Part shown: piece after piece, positions 22,644-32,801 of the stretch
Numbering within the stretch: the stretch's first letter is position 1
Layout: every line of letters starts with the position of its first letter
From: JBGQOG01 sp052113705
GTDB taxonomy: Bacteria > Pseudomonadota > Alphaproteobacteria > Rhodobacterales > Rhodobacteraceae
Direction of reading: 5' to 3'
Assembly (NCBI RefSeq): GCF_052113705.1
Contig: NZ_JBGQOG010000002.1
Location: forward strand, 62,001-126,000
DNA length: 64,000 bases
Position numbers and translations under genes: made by a program
The notes under the pieces: model-generated
Seen by the model: only the letters and a program-made list of their open reading frames with translations
What the model was told of the DNA's origin: nothing
Databases searched by the model: none

Positions 22644-24260
22644 ATGGTCGGTGATTGGTGGATGAACGTCGGCGTGCTGAGCGCCAGCGTTGTGGCAACG
22701 TCGGTGGGTTCCGCCGTCATTGCGCTTGCGCTTTTGTCCATGCGCGCGGCGGGGCCCGCCCGCCGCAAGGCCGCCGCCATGCCGCGCCCGGTGCTGGAGG
22801 AAACCGCCTTCCTCTTTGACGATCTGGAACTGGTCGATGCCACCGCACCCGCGCGCGCGTTGCTGGACACGGTGCCGGGTGCCGATGGCGACTGGACGCG
22901 GCTGACCGCCTATCTCGCGCCTCGGTTCGAGGGGCTGAGCAAAGCGCTCGACCGGCTGCCTGAAATGCACAGCATGACCCTGGTGGGGCCTGAGCGGGAG
23001 GACGGCACCGCGCTGCGGCTCAAGGCGGAATACACCAATGGCCTGACCCGGTTGACGCTGATTGATCCCGGCGCCGAGGGGCAGGGCCTTTTGGTCGATG
23101 TGCTCTCGCATCGCGCGCTGGAGGAGGAACTGGGGCTGTTGCGTCAGGCATCAGACCGGCTGCCCGCGCTGGCCTGGCGCGAGAATGCGGCGGGCGAGGT
23201 CACCTGGGCCAACCGCGCCTATATCCTGCGCTCCGAGGCCTATAGCGCGGGGTCTGACACCTTTGTCTGGCCCTTGCCGCGCATCTTTGAGATTGATCAG
23301 AACTCGATCACCTCAACCAAGCCCCGGCGGCTGAAGCTGGAGCAGGGCGATGACAAGAACGCCTGGTATGATTGCCACTCCTATATCCTCGACAAGGGCG
23401 TGTTGCATTTCGCGCTGCCCGCCGATGCGATCGTGCGGGCCGAGCGGGCGCTGCGCGATTTCGTGCAGACCCTGACCAAAACCTTTGCCGAATTGCCGAT
23501 CGGGCTGGCCATCTTTGACCGGCAGCGGCAATTGCAGCTGTTCAACCCGGCGCTGATCGATCTCTTGGGCGTGGCACCGGAATTCATGTCCGGCCGCCCG
23601 ACGCTTTACGCCTTTCTCGACCGGCTGCGCGAAACCCGGATGATGCCCGAGCCCAAGGATTACCGCAGCTGGCGCCAGCAAATGGCCGAGCTGGAGCAGG
23701 CCTCGGCCGCCGGGCACCATTCGGAAACTTGGACCTTGCCCTCGGGCCAGACCTACCGGGTGACGGGCCGCCCGCATCCCGACGGCGCCGTGGCGTTCCT
23801 CTTTGAGGACATCAGCTCGGAAGTGTCCCTGACCCGGCGGTTTCGGGCGGAACTCGAACTGGGGCAAGAGGTCATCGACGCGCTGCCACAGGCGATGGCG
23901 GTTTTCCTGTCCTCGGGCGAACTGGTCACCTCCAACATCGCCTATACCGAACTTTGGGGGGTCGATCCCGGCGCGACTCTGGGGCAGATGACGGCGATTG
24001 ACGCCCTGCGCACCTGGCAACTTTTGTCCGAGCCGAACCCGATCTGGGCCGAAGCCCGTGACTATCTGGGCAAAATCGGCCCGCGCACGGTCTGGACCGC
24101 CGAGGCGCGGATGCAAGATGGCCGCCGGTTGGGCTGCCGTTTCGCGCCGCTTGCCGGGGGCTCAACCCTGGCCAGCTTCAGCCTGCTCGAGGCGGATGCC
24201 CCGGCGGTGCCGAAAACCTCCGGTTTCCTTGAAAGGGACAAAGTCGGCGCCAAGGCCTGA
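22644..24260 (+). CDS. divL: PAS-domain protein DivL, without kinase domain
   Basis: A 538-residue membrane-anchored signalling protein: one N-terminal helix (about residues 8-32), then PAS-like domains, clearest at about 285-340 (FAELPIGLAIFDRQRQLQLF) and 410-460 (VIDALPQAMAVFLSSGELVT). It ends without the DHp/ATPase domains of Caulobacter DivL, as does the Rhodobacter capsulatus homologue that acts on CtrA. The gene order divL-tsaE-amgK-murU-addB-addA-trxA is the one seen in related species, supporting the name. ATG 22644 is chosen with a GGG-rich site upstream; ATG 22662 is an alternative. Confidence 0.8.
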   Translation: MVGDWWMNVGVLSASVVATSVGSAVIALALLSMRAAGPARRKAAAMPRPVLEETAFLFDDLELVDATAPARALLDTVPGADGDWTRLTAYLAPRFEGLSKALDRLPEMHSMTLVGPEREDGTALRLKAEYTNGLTRLTLIDPGAEGQGLLVDVLSHRALEEELGLLRQASDRLPALAWRENAAGEVTWANRAYILRSEAYSAGSDTFVWPLPRIFEIDQNSITSTKPRRLKLEQGDDKNAWYDCHSYILDKGVLHFALPADAIVRAERALRDFVQTLTKTFAELPIGLAIFDRQRQLQLFNPALIDLLGVAPEFMSGRPTLYAFLDRLRETRMMPEPKDYRSWRQQMAELEQASAAGHHSETWTLPSGQTYRVTGRPHPDGAVAFLFEDISSEVSLTRRFRAELELGQEVIDALPQAMAVFLSSGELVTSNIAYTELWGVDPGATLGQMTAIDALRTWQLLSEPNPIWAEARDYLGKIGPRTVWTAEARMQDGRRLGCRFAPLAGGSTLASFSLLEADAPAVPKTSGFLERDKVGAKA

Positions 24261-24300
24261 GCACCCTTGCGGCCACGGTCTGGCAGGGTAAAACTGCGCC

Positions 24301-24789
24301 ATGACCACAGCGCATCTCCTCACCCTGCCGCTTGCGGATGCCGAAGCCACCACCCGGCTGGGTCAGTGGTTTGCCGCGCGTTTGCGCCCCGGCGATGTCC
24401 TGCTGCTGGCCGGGCAGATCGGCGCGGGCAAAACCCATTTCGCGCGCAGTCTGATCCAGAAACGACTGGCCGATGCGGGGCTGCGCGAAGATGTGCCCTC
24501 GCCGACCTTCACTTTGGTGCAGACCTATGACGATGATCTGGCCGAGATCTGGCACGCCGATCTTTACCGCCTGACGCATCCGGATGAGGCGGCGGAACTC
24601 GGTCTGGAAGAGGCGTTCGAGACGGCGATCTGCCTGATCGAATGGCCCGACCGGCTGGGCGATATGGCCCCGACATCGGCGCTGCGGCTGGAGTTTACCC
24701 TCAGCCAAGGGGGTTATTCGCGTGATCTGGTGCTCTCCGGCCCGGCCGCCTGGGCCGAGCGGATCAAAGGCCTCGCCGATGGGATCTGA
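24301..24789 (+). CDS. tsaE: tRNA threonylcarbamoyladenosine biosynthesis ATPase TsaE
   Basis: A 162-residue P-loop ATPase that activates the TsaBD complex forming t6A37 on ANN-decoding tRNAs. Walker A GQIGAGKTHFAR (about 39-50), the family motif SPTFTLVQTY, HADLYRL, and the IEWPDRLG motif are all present. Starts 40 bases after divL and overlaps amgK by 11 bases, so it belongs to the long divL-trxA operon. Confidence 0.95.
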   Translation: MTTAHLLTLPLADAEATTRLGQWFAARLRPGDVLLLAGQIGAGKTHFARSLIQKRLADAGLREDVPSPTFTLVQTYDDDLAEIWHADLYRLTHPDEAAELGLEEAFETAICLIEWPDRLGDMAPTSALRLEFTLSQGGYSRDLVLSGPAAWAERIKGLADGI

Positions 24790-25768
24790 AGACTTTCTGC
24801 GCGCCGCCGGATGGGGCAGCGCCACCGCAACCCCGCTCGCCGGTGACGCCTCCGCCCGCCGCTATGAACGCTTGATCCGCGGCAGCGACAGCGCCGTCCT
24901 GATGCGCGCGCCCGTCGATCCGCGGGAACAGGCCCGTTTCAGCCGCCTGGCCCGCTGGCTGACCGAGCGCGGCTTTTCCGCACCGCAGATCCTCGCCGAA
25001 GCCCCCGATCAGGGATTGATGCTGCTCGAAGATCTGGGGGACGATCTCCTCGCCCGGCTGATCGCCGCCGACCCCGCGCGCGAAGGCCCGCTCTACGCCG
25101 AGGTCACCGATTTCCTGACCGCCCTGCACCAGCATCCCGCACCGGATTTTGTGGCCCCGCTCGACGGCCCGGCGCTGGGATCACTGGTGCAATTGACACT
25201 GGATTGGTACCTGCCCATCGCCGGGGGCAGTGGCTGCACCGCCCTGCCCGCCGCCATCGCCGCACTCTACGAGGCGCTGAACCAAGAGGCTCCGGTGCTG
25301 GCGCTGCGCGATTTTCACGCCGAAAACCTGCTCTGGCTGCCTGCGCGGGCGGGCACGGCCTGCCTCGGCCTGCTGGATTTTCAGGACGCTGTCGCCGCGC
25401 ATCCGGGCTATGACCTGATTTCGGCCCTACAAGACGCGCGCCGCGATGTCTCGCCCGCGGTTGCTGCCCGCGAAATCGCCCGCTACGCCACTCAAAACGG
25501 GCTGGATCAGAGCCGTTTTGCGGCGCTCTGCGCGCTCCTGGGCCTGCAACGCAATCTGCGGATTCTGGGCGTCTTCACCCGCCTCTGTCTGGCGATGGGC
25601 AAGGCGCAGTACGTCGATCTGATCCCCCGCGTCTGGCGGCATATCCAGCACAATCTGACGCATCCGGGCCTCGCCGAGCTTGCCGCGCTGATGGCGGACA
25701 TGCCCGCGCCCACCCCCGATATTTTGAACAGGATCCAGGACCAATGCGGCCAACACCCGATGCGCTGA
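24779..25768 (+). CDS. amgK: N-acetylmuramate/GlcNAc anomeric kinase AmgK
   Basis: A 329-residue kinase of the aminoglycoside phosphotransferase fold that phosphorylates C1 of MurNAc or GlcNAc in the cell-wall recycling route that bypasses GlmU. Motifs: LLEDLGDDLLARL, the catalytic loop ALRDFHAENLLWLP, and GLLDFQDAVAAHPGYDL with the metal-binding DFQD. It overlaps tsaE (11 bases) and murU (25 bases), and its partner MurU follows immediately, making the assignment firm. Confidence 0.92.
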   Translation: MGSEDFLRAAGWGSATATPLAGDASARRYERLIRGSDSAVLMRAPVDPREQARFSRLARWLTERGFSAPQILAEAPDQGLMLLEDLGDDLLARLIAADPAREGPLYAEVTDFLTALHQHPAPDFVAPLDGPALGSLVQLTLDWYLPIAGGSGCTALPAAIAALYEALNQEAPVLALRDFHAENLLWLPARAGTACLGLLDFQDAVAAHPGYDLISALQDARRDVSPAVAAREIARYATQNGLDQSRFAALCALLGLQRNLRILGVFTRLCLAMGKAQYVDLIPRVWRHIQHNLTHPGLAELAALMADMPAPTPDILNRIQDQCGQHPMR

Positions 25769-26436
25769 TGCTCTTTGCCGCCGGTTTTGGCACCCGCATG
25801 GGACCGCTGACCGCGGAACGTCCAAAGCCGCTGATCCCGGTCGCCGGGCGCGCGCTGATCGACCATGCGCTGGATCTGGTGCGCGGCGCCGGGATCGGCA
25901 CGGTGGTCGCCAACAGCCATTACCGGGCAGAGCAACTCGCCGCGCATCTGGCCGGTCAAAACGTCACTGTTTCACCTGAAATCGCAGAAATCCTCGAAAC
26001 CGGCGGCGGTCTGCGGCAGGCGCTGCCGCTCTTGGGCGACGGGCCGGTGATGACGCTCAACACCGATGCGGTCTGGACCGGACCGAATGTCCTCACCACC
26101 CTGCGCACCGCCTGGCGACCCGAAGCCATGTCCGCGCTTCTGGCACTGGTGCCGGTGGAACGGGCGATGGGCTATCGCGGGGCGGGCGATTTCGCAATGG
26201 ACGCCGAAGGGCGCATTCAGCGGGGTCCGGGCTATGTCTATACCGGGGCACAGATCCTTGACCCCGGAGGCTTGCACGACATCCCGGAGCGGGTGTTTTC
26301 CCTCAACATCCTGTGGGACCGGATGATCGCCGAAGGGCGCGCTTACGGCGTGGTGCATCCCGGCGGCTGGTGCGATGTCGGCCGCCCCGAGAGCATTCCC
26401 TTGGCCGAAAGCATGCTGCAGGCCGCGCATGTCTGA
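25744..26436 (+). CDS. murU: N-acetylmuramate 1-phosphate uridylyltransferase MurU
   Basis: A 230-residue nucleotidyltransferase giving UDP-MurNAc from MurNAc-1-P and UTP. The sugar-nucleotidyltransferase signature AAGFGTRMGPLTAERPKPL opens the protein (residues 12-30) and LNTDAVW marks the metal site. Short length (about 225) and pairing with AmgK separate it from RmlA-type enzymes. ATG 25744 lies inside the amgK end, with AGGA 5 bases before. Overlaps addB by 8 bases. Confidence 0.92.
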   Translation: MRPTPDALMLFAAGFGTRMGPLTAERPKPLIPVAGRALIDHALDLVRGAGIGTVVANSHYRAEQLAAHLAGQNVTVSPEIAEILETGGGLRQALPLLGDGPVMTLNTDAVWTGPNVLTTLRTAWRPEAMSALLALVPVERAMGYRGAGDFAMDAEGRIQRGPGYVYTGAQILDPGGLHDIPERVFSLNILWDRMIAEGRAYGVVHPGGWCDVGRPESIPLAESMLQAAHV

Positions 26437-29353
26437 ACCGCATCTCTTCGCGCTGCCCCCCGGCGTCGATTTCCCAGCCGAACTGGTCGCGGGCCTGATC
26501 GAACGGATGGCGGGTCAGCCGCCCGAGGCGATGGCGCGGGTTGAGCTCTATCTCAACACCAGCCGCATGCTGCGCCGCGTGCGCGAGGCGTTTGACCGCC
26601 ACGGCACCCGCTTTTTGCCGCGTCTGCGGCTGATCACCGACCTTGGCCGCGATCCGCTTTCGGGCCTCGCCCCCGCCGTGCCGCCACTGCGCCGCCGCCT
26701 TGAGCTGGCCCAACTGATCGCGCAACTGGCGGAAGCGCAGCCGGATTTCGCCCCCGGCGCCGGGCTTTATGCGCTGGCCGACAGCCTCGCCGATCTCATG
26801 GCCGAGATGCAGAGCGAGGGCGTCGATCCCGCGACGTTGGAGGCACTGGATGTCGGTGAACATGCCGCGCATTGGCAGCGCAGCCTTGCCTTCATCCGCA
26901 TCGTCGCGCGGTATTTTGAGGCCGACAGCCTGCCCGATCCTGCCGCGCGCCAGCGCCGCGTGGTCGAGGCTCTGGCGGAACGCTGGGCCATCTCACCGCC
27001 CGCGCATCCGGTGATCATCGCCGGCTCCACCGGCTCGCGCGGGGCCACGCAGCGCTTCATGCAGGCGGTGGCGGCCCTGCCGCAGGGCATGGTGGTGCTG
27101 CCGGGGTTCGATTTTGAGCAACCCGAGAGCCTGTGGGACGCGCTCACCGCCGGGCCGGTCCCCGCCGAAGACCATCCGCAATACCGCTTTGTTGCGCTTG
27201 CCGGATTGCTGGGGCTTGCCCCGTCCCAGATCGCCCGCTGGCGCGAAACGCGCGAGCCGAGCCCCGGGCGCAACCGCCTCGTGGCGCTGGCGCTGCGTCC
27301 GGCGCCGGTCACCGACCAATGGATGCGCGATGGTGCGGGACTGGGCGATCTGATCCCCGCGACCGAAGGGCTGAGCCTGATCGAAGCGCCCGATCCCCGG
27401 TCAGAGGCGCTGGCCATCGCGCTGATGCTGCGCGAGGCGGCAGAGCGCGGCACCACGGCGGCACTGGTCACCCCCGACCGGCTGCTGACCCGGCGGGTGG
27501 CGGCGGCGCTCGACCGTTGGGGCATCGTGCCCGATGACAGCGCGGGCCAGCCCTTGCAGCTGACGCCGCCGGGGCGTTTCCTGCGGCATGTCGCCGGGCT
27601 TTTCGGGCAAAAGCTGACGGTGGAGAGCCTGTTTGTCCTGCTCAAACACCCGCTGACCGCCACCGGTGCGGACCGCGGCAACCACCTGCGTTTTACCCGC
27701 GATCTGGAGCTGCATCTGCGCCGCCACGGCCCGGCCTTTCCGGATGCGACCGCGCTGAACACATGGGCCGAAGGGCGTGAGCCGGAGCGGATTCTCTGGG
27801 CAGCCTGGATCGGGGCCCGGCTCTCAGGTCTCGATGCACTGCACGAGATGCCCCTGACCGACTGGGTCGCGGTGCAAACCACGCTGGCCGAGGATCTGGC
27901 CGCCGGACCGGGCGGCAGCGTCGGCGCCAGCGGCCTGTGGAACAAGGACGGCGGGCGCGAGGCGCTGCGGGTGATCGAGGATCTGCGCCGCGAGGCCGCG
28001 CATGGCGGCACCTATTCCGCCGCGCAATATGCCGATCTGCTCTCGGGCCTCTTGCAGGGCGGCACCGTGCGGCAGGTGCAGGCAGCGCATCCGCTGATCT
28101 CGATTCAGGGCACGCTCGAGGTGCGCGGACAAGGCGCCGATCTGGTCATTCTGGCCGGTCTGAACGAGGGCAGCTGGCCCGAACCCGCCAAGCCTGACCC
28201 CTGGCTCAGCCGCAAGATGCGGCTCGATTCCGGCCTTTTGCTGCCCGAACGGCAGATCGGCCTTTCCGCACATGACTTTGAACAGGCGATTGCCGCGCCC
28301 CGCGTGGTGCTCAGCCGCGCCAAACGGAGCGCGGATGCGGAATGCGTGCCCTCGCGCTGGATGAACCGGCTGACCAATCTGCTGTCAGGGCTGCCGGAGC
28401 AAAACGGCCCGGCGGCGCTGGCGGCCATGCAGGCGCGCGGCAGCCAATGGCTGCATCTGGCCGCCGCGCTGTCTGTGCCCGAAAAAGTGCCCTCCGCCAA
28501 ACGGCCCGCGCCGCGCCCGCCAGTCGATCACCGCCCCAAAACCCTGCCGGTCACCGCGATCAAGACGCTGATCCGCGACCCCTACGCGGTTTATGCTGCC
28601 CGCATCTTGCGGCTGCGCCCGCTGGACCCGCTGCGCCCCGAGCCTGACCCGCGCCTGCGCGGCACGCTGCTGCACGAGATCGTCGAGGCTTTCGTGCGTG
28701 CCCGCCCCGCCGACGAACCTCTGGATCAGGCGCGCGCCCGGCTGCTGCAGGTCACCGACACCGTGCTTGAGACCGAAGTGCCATGGCCCGTTGCCCAACG
28801 GCTCTGGCGTGCGCGCATCGCGCGGATTGCCGACAAATTCGTGGCCGATGAGGCGCGGCGCGCGGCCGAGGGCACGCCGGTGGTGATCGAGAAAAAAGGC
28901 TCTGTTCCGCTGAAAAACCTCGATTTCACCCTGACGGCGACGCCGGACCGGATTGACCTGCTCAGCGACGGGCAGGCGCAGATCTACGATTATAAATCCG
29001 GCACACCCCCAACGGCTAAAGAGATGGCCGCCTTTGACAAACAGCTCTATCTCGAAGCGGCGATGGCCGAGCGTGGCGGGTTTGAAGCGCTGGGCGCGCG
29101 TCCGGTGCGGGGGATGAGCTATCTGCGGCTGGGCGGTGCGGGCGAAGTCGCCACGCATTTCGCCGATCCCGACACGCTTGCCGCCACCTGGACCGGCCTT
29201 GGCCGTCTGATCGCCCGCTATTTCAAAGCCGAGACGGGCTATACCGCCCGCCGCGCCCTGCAACGCACCGAAGATCGCAGCGATTACGATCACCTGTCGC
29301 GCTTTGGCGAATGGGAAATGACGGCGCCCCCTGAACCGGAGGATATCGGCTGA
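26429..29353 (+). CDS. addB: Double-strand break repair protein AddB
   Basis: A 974-residue inactivated helicase plus nuclease of the AddAB complex, which resects double-strand ends for RecA recombination. It lacks a clean Walker A motif, as alphaproteobacterial AddB usually does. It has helicase-like segments (LVILAGLNEGSWPEPAKPDP about 572-591) and a C-terminal PD-(D/E)XK nuclease: GTLLHEIVEAFVRARP, then AQIYDYKSGTPPT with the catalytic D..K pair. Start overlaps murU by 8 bases; its stop shares a base with addA (TGATG). Confidence 0.93.
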   Translation: MSEPHLFALPPGVDFPAELVAGLIERMAGQPPEAMARVELYLNTSRMLRRVREAFDRHGTRFLPRLRLITDLGRDPLSGLAPAVPPLRRRLELAQLIAQLAEAQPDFAPGAGLYALADSLADLMAEMQSEGVDPATLEALDVGEHAAHWQRSLAFIRIVARYFEADSLPDPAARQRRVVEALAERWAISPPAHPVIIAGSTGSRGATQRFMQAVAALPQGMVVLPGFDFEQPESLWDALTAGPVPAEDHPQYRFVALAGLLGLAPSQIARWRETREPSPGRNRLVALALRPAPVTDQWMRDGAGLGDLIPATEGLSLIEAPDPRSEALAIALMLREAAERGTTAALVTPDRLLTRRVAAALDRWGIVPDDSAGQPLQLTPPGRFLRHVAGLFGQKLTVESLFVLLKHPLTATGADRGNHLRFTRDLELHLRRHGPAFPDATALNTWAEGREPERILWAAWIGARLSGLDALHEMPLTDWVAVQTTLAEDLAAGPGGSVGASGLWNKDGGREALRVIEDLRREAAHGGTYSAAQYADLLSGLLQGGTVRQVQAAHPLISIQGTLEVRGQGADLVILAGLNEGSWPEPAKPDPWLSRKMRLDSGLLLPERQIGLSAHDFEQAIAAPRVVLSRAKRSADAECVPSRWMNRLTNLLSGLPEQNGPAALAAMQARGSQWLHLAAALSVPEKVPSAKRPAPRPPVDHRPKTLPVTAIKTLIRDPYAVYAARILRLRPLDPLRPEPDPRLRGTLLHEIVEAFVRARPADEPLDQARARLLQVTDTVLETEVPWPVAQRLWRARIARIADKFVADEARRAAEGTPVVIEKKGSVPLKNLDFTLTATPDRIDLLSDGQAQIYDYKSGTPPTAKEMAAFDKQLYLEAAMAERGGFEALGARPVRGMSYLRLGGAGEVATHFADPDTLAATWTGLGRLIARYFKAETGYTARRALQRTEDRSDYDHLSRFGEWEMTAPPEPEDIG

Positions 29354-32300
29354 TGCGCCGCGATGACGCCACCGAACGGCAGGTTCAGGCCGCCGATCCG
29401 CTGTTTTCCACCTGGCTCTCGGCCAATGCGGGCTCGGGCAAGACCCGCGTTCTGACCGACCGCGTGGCGCGTCTGCTGCTGGCGGGCACCGAGCCGCAAA
29501 AGGTGCTGTGCCTCACCTATACCAAGGCCGCCGCCGCCGAGATGCAGAACCGGCTGCTCAAACGTTTGGGCGAATGGGCGATGCTGCCCGATGCCAAATT
29601 GCGGCAGGCGCTGCTGGATCTGGGCGAAACCGGGGGAATTGACGCCGAGACGCTCGCCCGCGCGCGGCGCCTTTTTGCCAAGGCGATCGAGACGCCGGGT
29701 GGCTTGAAGATCCAGACCATCCACTCGTTTTGCGCCGCCCTTCTGCGCCGGTTTCCGCTGGAGGCCGGCGTGCCGCATGGCTTTGCCGAGATGGACGACC
29801 GCGCGGGTGCGATCCTGCGCGCCGAGATATTGGACGAGATGGCGGCGGGCGGCGATGTCGAGGCGATTGACGCCCTTGCACGGCATTTCCCCGGCGAAGA
29901 CTTCGACGGCCTTCTGGGCGAAATCAGCCGACATAGTGACGCATTTGCGGTGCCGCTCAGCCGGGATGGCGCGCTGGCGCTCTTTGATCTGCCGGGCGGG
30001 TACGACATGGATGCCCTTCTGGCCGAGGTGTTTCTGGGCGATGAGGCCGATCTGATTGCGGCCTTGGTGCCCCTGCTCGCAGGCAGCGGCGCCAATGACA
30101 GCAAGGCCGCCGCCAAGCTGCGTGGCAGCGGCACACCCGATCTGAAATCGCTGCTGCTGTTTGAGGATGTGCTGCTGACCGGCCCTTCGGCGAAGCTGCC
30201 GTTTTCTGCCAAGATCGGCAGCTTTCCCACCAAGGGACTGGCCAATGGGGCCGCCGCCCCGCTGATGGACCGGCTGGAGGCGCTGATGCGGCGGGTGGAG
30301 GCGGCACGCCCGCGCCGCTGTGCGCTGATGGCGGCGGAAAAGACCCTTGCGCTGCATCGGTTTGCGGGCAGTTGGCTGCCTGACTACGCCCGGCGCAAGG
30401 CGGCGCGCGGCTGGCTCGACTTTGACGATCTGATCCGGCGGGCGGGGCAATTGCTCTCGGACCCTTCGGTGGCGCAATGGGTGCTCTTCCGGCTGGATGG
30501 CGGCATTGACCACATTCTGGTCGATGAGGCGCAGGACACCAGCCCCGGTCAATGGCTGGTGATCGAACGCCTGTCCGAGGAATTCACCGCCGGGGTGGGC
30601 GCGCGCGGCGAGACGCGGACCTTGTTCGTGGTGGGCGACCGCAAACAGTCGATCTATTCCTTTCAGGGTGCCGATCTCCGCGAATTCGAGAAAATGCGGG
30701 ACTATTTCAGCCAGAAATTCACCGCAGCCGGGCAGCCGTTGCAGAATTTGACGCTGGAGCATTCCTTCCGCTCCTCCGAGGCTATCCTGCGGTTGGTCGA
30801 TCTGACCTTTGATGAGCGGGTGCAGCAGGGCCTGGGCGGCGAAACCCGTCACCGCGCCTTCAACAGCGATCTGCCGGGGCGGGTGGATCTGTGGGAGCCG
30901 GTGCCGAAAGCGGGCGATGCCGAAGAGGATGACTGGCAGGACCCGGTCGATCTGCGCGGCGAGAGCCATGAGACCGTGGTGCTCGCGCGCCGCATCGCCG
31001 CCGAGATAAAGGCGATGATCACCCGGGGCGAACGTCTGCCGGGGCGCGAGGGCGCGCGGCCGGTGCATGAGGGCGATTTTCTGATCCTCGTGCAGCGCCG
31101 CTCCGCGCTTTTTGCCGAGATCATCCGGGCCTGCAAGGCGGCGGGGCTGGCGATTGCCGGGGCGGACCGGCTCAAGCTTGGTGCCGAACTCGCGGTGCGC
31201 GACATCGGTGCGCTGCTGGCCTTTCTGGCAACGCCAGAGGATGACCTGTCGCTGGCCGCTGTCCTGCGCTCGCCGCTCTTTGGCTGGAGCGAGGGCCAGC
31301 TCTACGCGCTGGCGCAACCGCGCCCCGGCTATCTCTGGGAGGCATTGCGCAACCAGCCGGAACATGCGGAAACCGTCTCTGTTCTGGCCAGTTTGCGCGA
31401 TGCGGCGGATTACCTGCGCCCCTATGAGCTGATCGAACGTCTGCTGACCCGGCATGGGGGCCGCGCCAATCTGGTGGCGCGTCTGGGGCCGGAGGCCGAG
31501 GACGGGATTGACGAACTCCTGTCGCAGGCCCTCGCCTTTGAGCGCAGCGAAGTGCCCAGCCTCACCGGTTTTCTCGGCTGGTTGCAGGCCGATGATGTCG
31601 AGGTGAAACGGCAGCTCGACAGCGGCGGCCGGGCGATCCGGGTGATGACGGTGCATGGCTCAAAGGGGCTGGAGGCGCCGATCGTCATCCTGCCCGAGAC
31701 CGCTAAACGCCGCGATCCGCGCCCCGCCGAGGTGCTGCGCCCCGGTCAGGGTCCGGCGATCTGGCGGCCCGGCTCGGATGCGATGCCGCCGCTGGCGGTG
31801 ACGCTGCGCGATGACCAGCTGGAGCGGCAGCGCGAAGAGCGGATGCGGCTTTTGTATGTGGCGCTGACGCGGGCGGAGAAATGGCTGATCCTCTGCGCGG
31901 CGGGCGAGGTCGGGACGGGTCCGGACAGCTGGTACGGGCTGGTGGCGGATGCGATGCAAAAGGCGGGCGCCACGGCGGGCTTTACGCTCAGCCGGGCCGA
32001 GACCGATGCTGCCCCTTTCCAGCGGCTGAGCTTTGGCGATTGGCCGGAACCTGAACCCGGCGAGGCCACCACCGCCCCGCCGCCGGTGATCCTGCCCGCC
32101 TGGACCGGAGAGCGTGCCGCCCCGGTGCCCGAGCCGGACAAGGCGCTCTCCCCGTCGGACCTCGGCGGGGCCAAGGCGCTGCCGGGCGAGCTGGGGCTGG
32201 AGGAGGAGGCCGCCAAGCGGCATGGGCGGCAGCTGCACCTCTTGCTGGAGCATCTGCCTGACTGGCCCGAGGTCGATTGGCCCGCGATTGCCGCCAGCCT

Positions 32301-32727
32301 CCTGCTGACCGGCGAGGATGCCGCGCTGGCCGCCGAGATCGACACCGTGCTGGCCGAGGCGCGGCGGGTTCTGACCGCCACCGTTCTCGCCCCCTATCAC
32401 GGGCCCGACGCGCTGGCCGAAGTCGAGCTGACCGCCGTTTTGCCCGAACTCGGCGGGCGGCGGATGCATGGGATCATCGACCGGCTTGTGATCACAGACG
32501 ATCGCATTCTGCTGCTCGATTATAAATCGAACCGCACCGTGCCCCGGGATGCCAGCGCCGTGCCCGAGGGGATCTTGCGGCAGATGGGCGCCTATGTCGC
32601 GGCGCTGAACCAGATTTATCCCGGCCGCCGGGTTGAGGCCGCGGTTTTCTGGACCGCCACCGGCGACCTCATGCCCCTCCCAATCGCACAATTGGGGGAT
32701 GCACTGCGCGCAACCCCCCTATGTTGA
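29353..32727 (+). CDS. addA: Double-strand break repair helicase AddA
   Basis: A 1124-residue UvrD-type helicase with C-terminal nuclease, partner of AddB. Walker A SANAGSGKTRVLTDRVARLL (residues 24-43), motif II ILVDEAQDTSPGQW, motif III VVGDRKQSIYSFQGAD, motif V MTVHGSKGLEAP and motif VI LLYVALTRAEKWL are intact. The nuclease site IIDRLVITDDRILLLDYKSN lies near the C-terminus. The trxA gene follows 74 bases later, with a possible promoter of its own between them. Confidence 0.97.
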   Translation: MRRDDATERQVQAADPLFSTWLSANAGSGKTRVLTDRVARLLLAGTEPQKVLCLTYTKAAAAEMQNRLLKRLGEWAMLPDAKLRQALLDLGETGGIDAETLARARRLFAKAIETPGGLKIQTIHSFCAALLRRFPLEAGVPHGFAEMDDRAGAILRAEILDEMAAGGDVEAIDALARHFPGEDFDGLLGEISRHSDAFAVPLSRDGALALFDLPGGYDMDALLAEVFLGDEADLIAALVPLLAGSGANDSKAAAKLRGSGTPDLKSLLLFEDVLLTGPSAKLPFSAKIGSFPTKGLANGAAAPLMDRLEALMRRVEAARPRRCALMAAEKTLALHRFAGSWLPDYARRKAARGWLDFDDLIRRAGQLLSDPSVAQWVLFRLDGGIDHILVDEAQDTSPGQWLVIERLSEEFTAGVGARGETRTLFVVGDRKQSIYSFQGADLREFEKMRDYFSQKFTAAGQPLQNLTLEHSFRSSEAILRLVDLTFDERVQQGLGGETRHRAFNSDLPGRVDLWEPVPKAGDAEEDDWQDPVDLRGESHETVVLARRIAAEIKAMITRGERLPGREGARPVHEGDFLILVQRRSALFAEIIRACKAAGLAIAGADRLKLGAELAVRDIGALLAFLATPEDDLSLAAVLRSPLFGWSEGQLYALAQPRPGYLWEALRNQPEHAETVSVLASLRDAADYLRPYELIERLLTRHGGRANLVARLGPEAEDGIDELLSQALAFERSEVPSLTGFLGWLQADDVEVKRQLDSGGRAIRVMTVHGSKGLEAPIVILPETAKRRDPRPAEVLRPGQGPAIWRPGSDAMPPLAVTLRDDQLERQREERMRLLYVALTRAEKWLILCAAGEVGTGPDSWYGLVADAMQKAGATAGFTLSRAETDAAPFQRLSFGDWPEPEPGEATTAPPPVILPAWTGERAAPVPEPDKALSPSDLGGAKALPGELGLEEEAAKRHGRQLHLLLEHLPDWPEVDWPAIAASLLLTGEDAALAAEIDTVLAEARRVLTATVLAPYHGPDALAEVELTAVLPELGGRRMHGIIDRLVITDDRILLLDYKSNRTVPRDASAVPEGILRQMGAYVAALNQIYPGRRVEAAVFWTATGDLMPLPIAQLGDALRATPLC

Positions 32728-32741
32728 ATGCGCCCTTTGCC

Positions 32742-32770
32742 TTGACGTCTGCGGGACCGATCCCTAGGTT
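32742..32770 (+). promoter_or_regulatory. Possible housekeeping promoter of trxA
   Basis: TTGACG (32742-32747), 17-base spacer, TAGGTT (32765-32770), starting 15 bases after the addA stop. The -35 is near consensus and the -10 weak, as is common in this family. It would let trxA be expressed apart from addAB. Confidence 0.45.
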
Positions 32771-32801
32771 CCGATCCAACCCACCGCATCAGGAGTTTCC
32801 C

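Noticed and set aside
29290..31656. A 788-codon minus-strand frame opposite addA
   Set aside because: Antisense shadow of a gene with complete helicase motifs; no ribosome site or homology seen.
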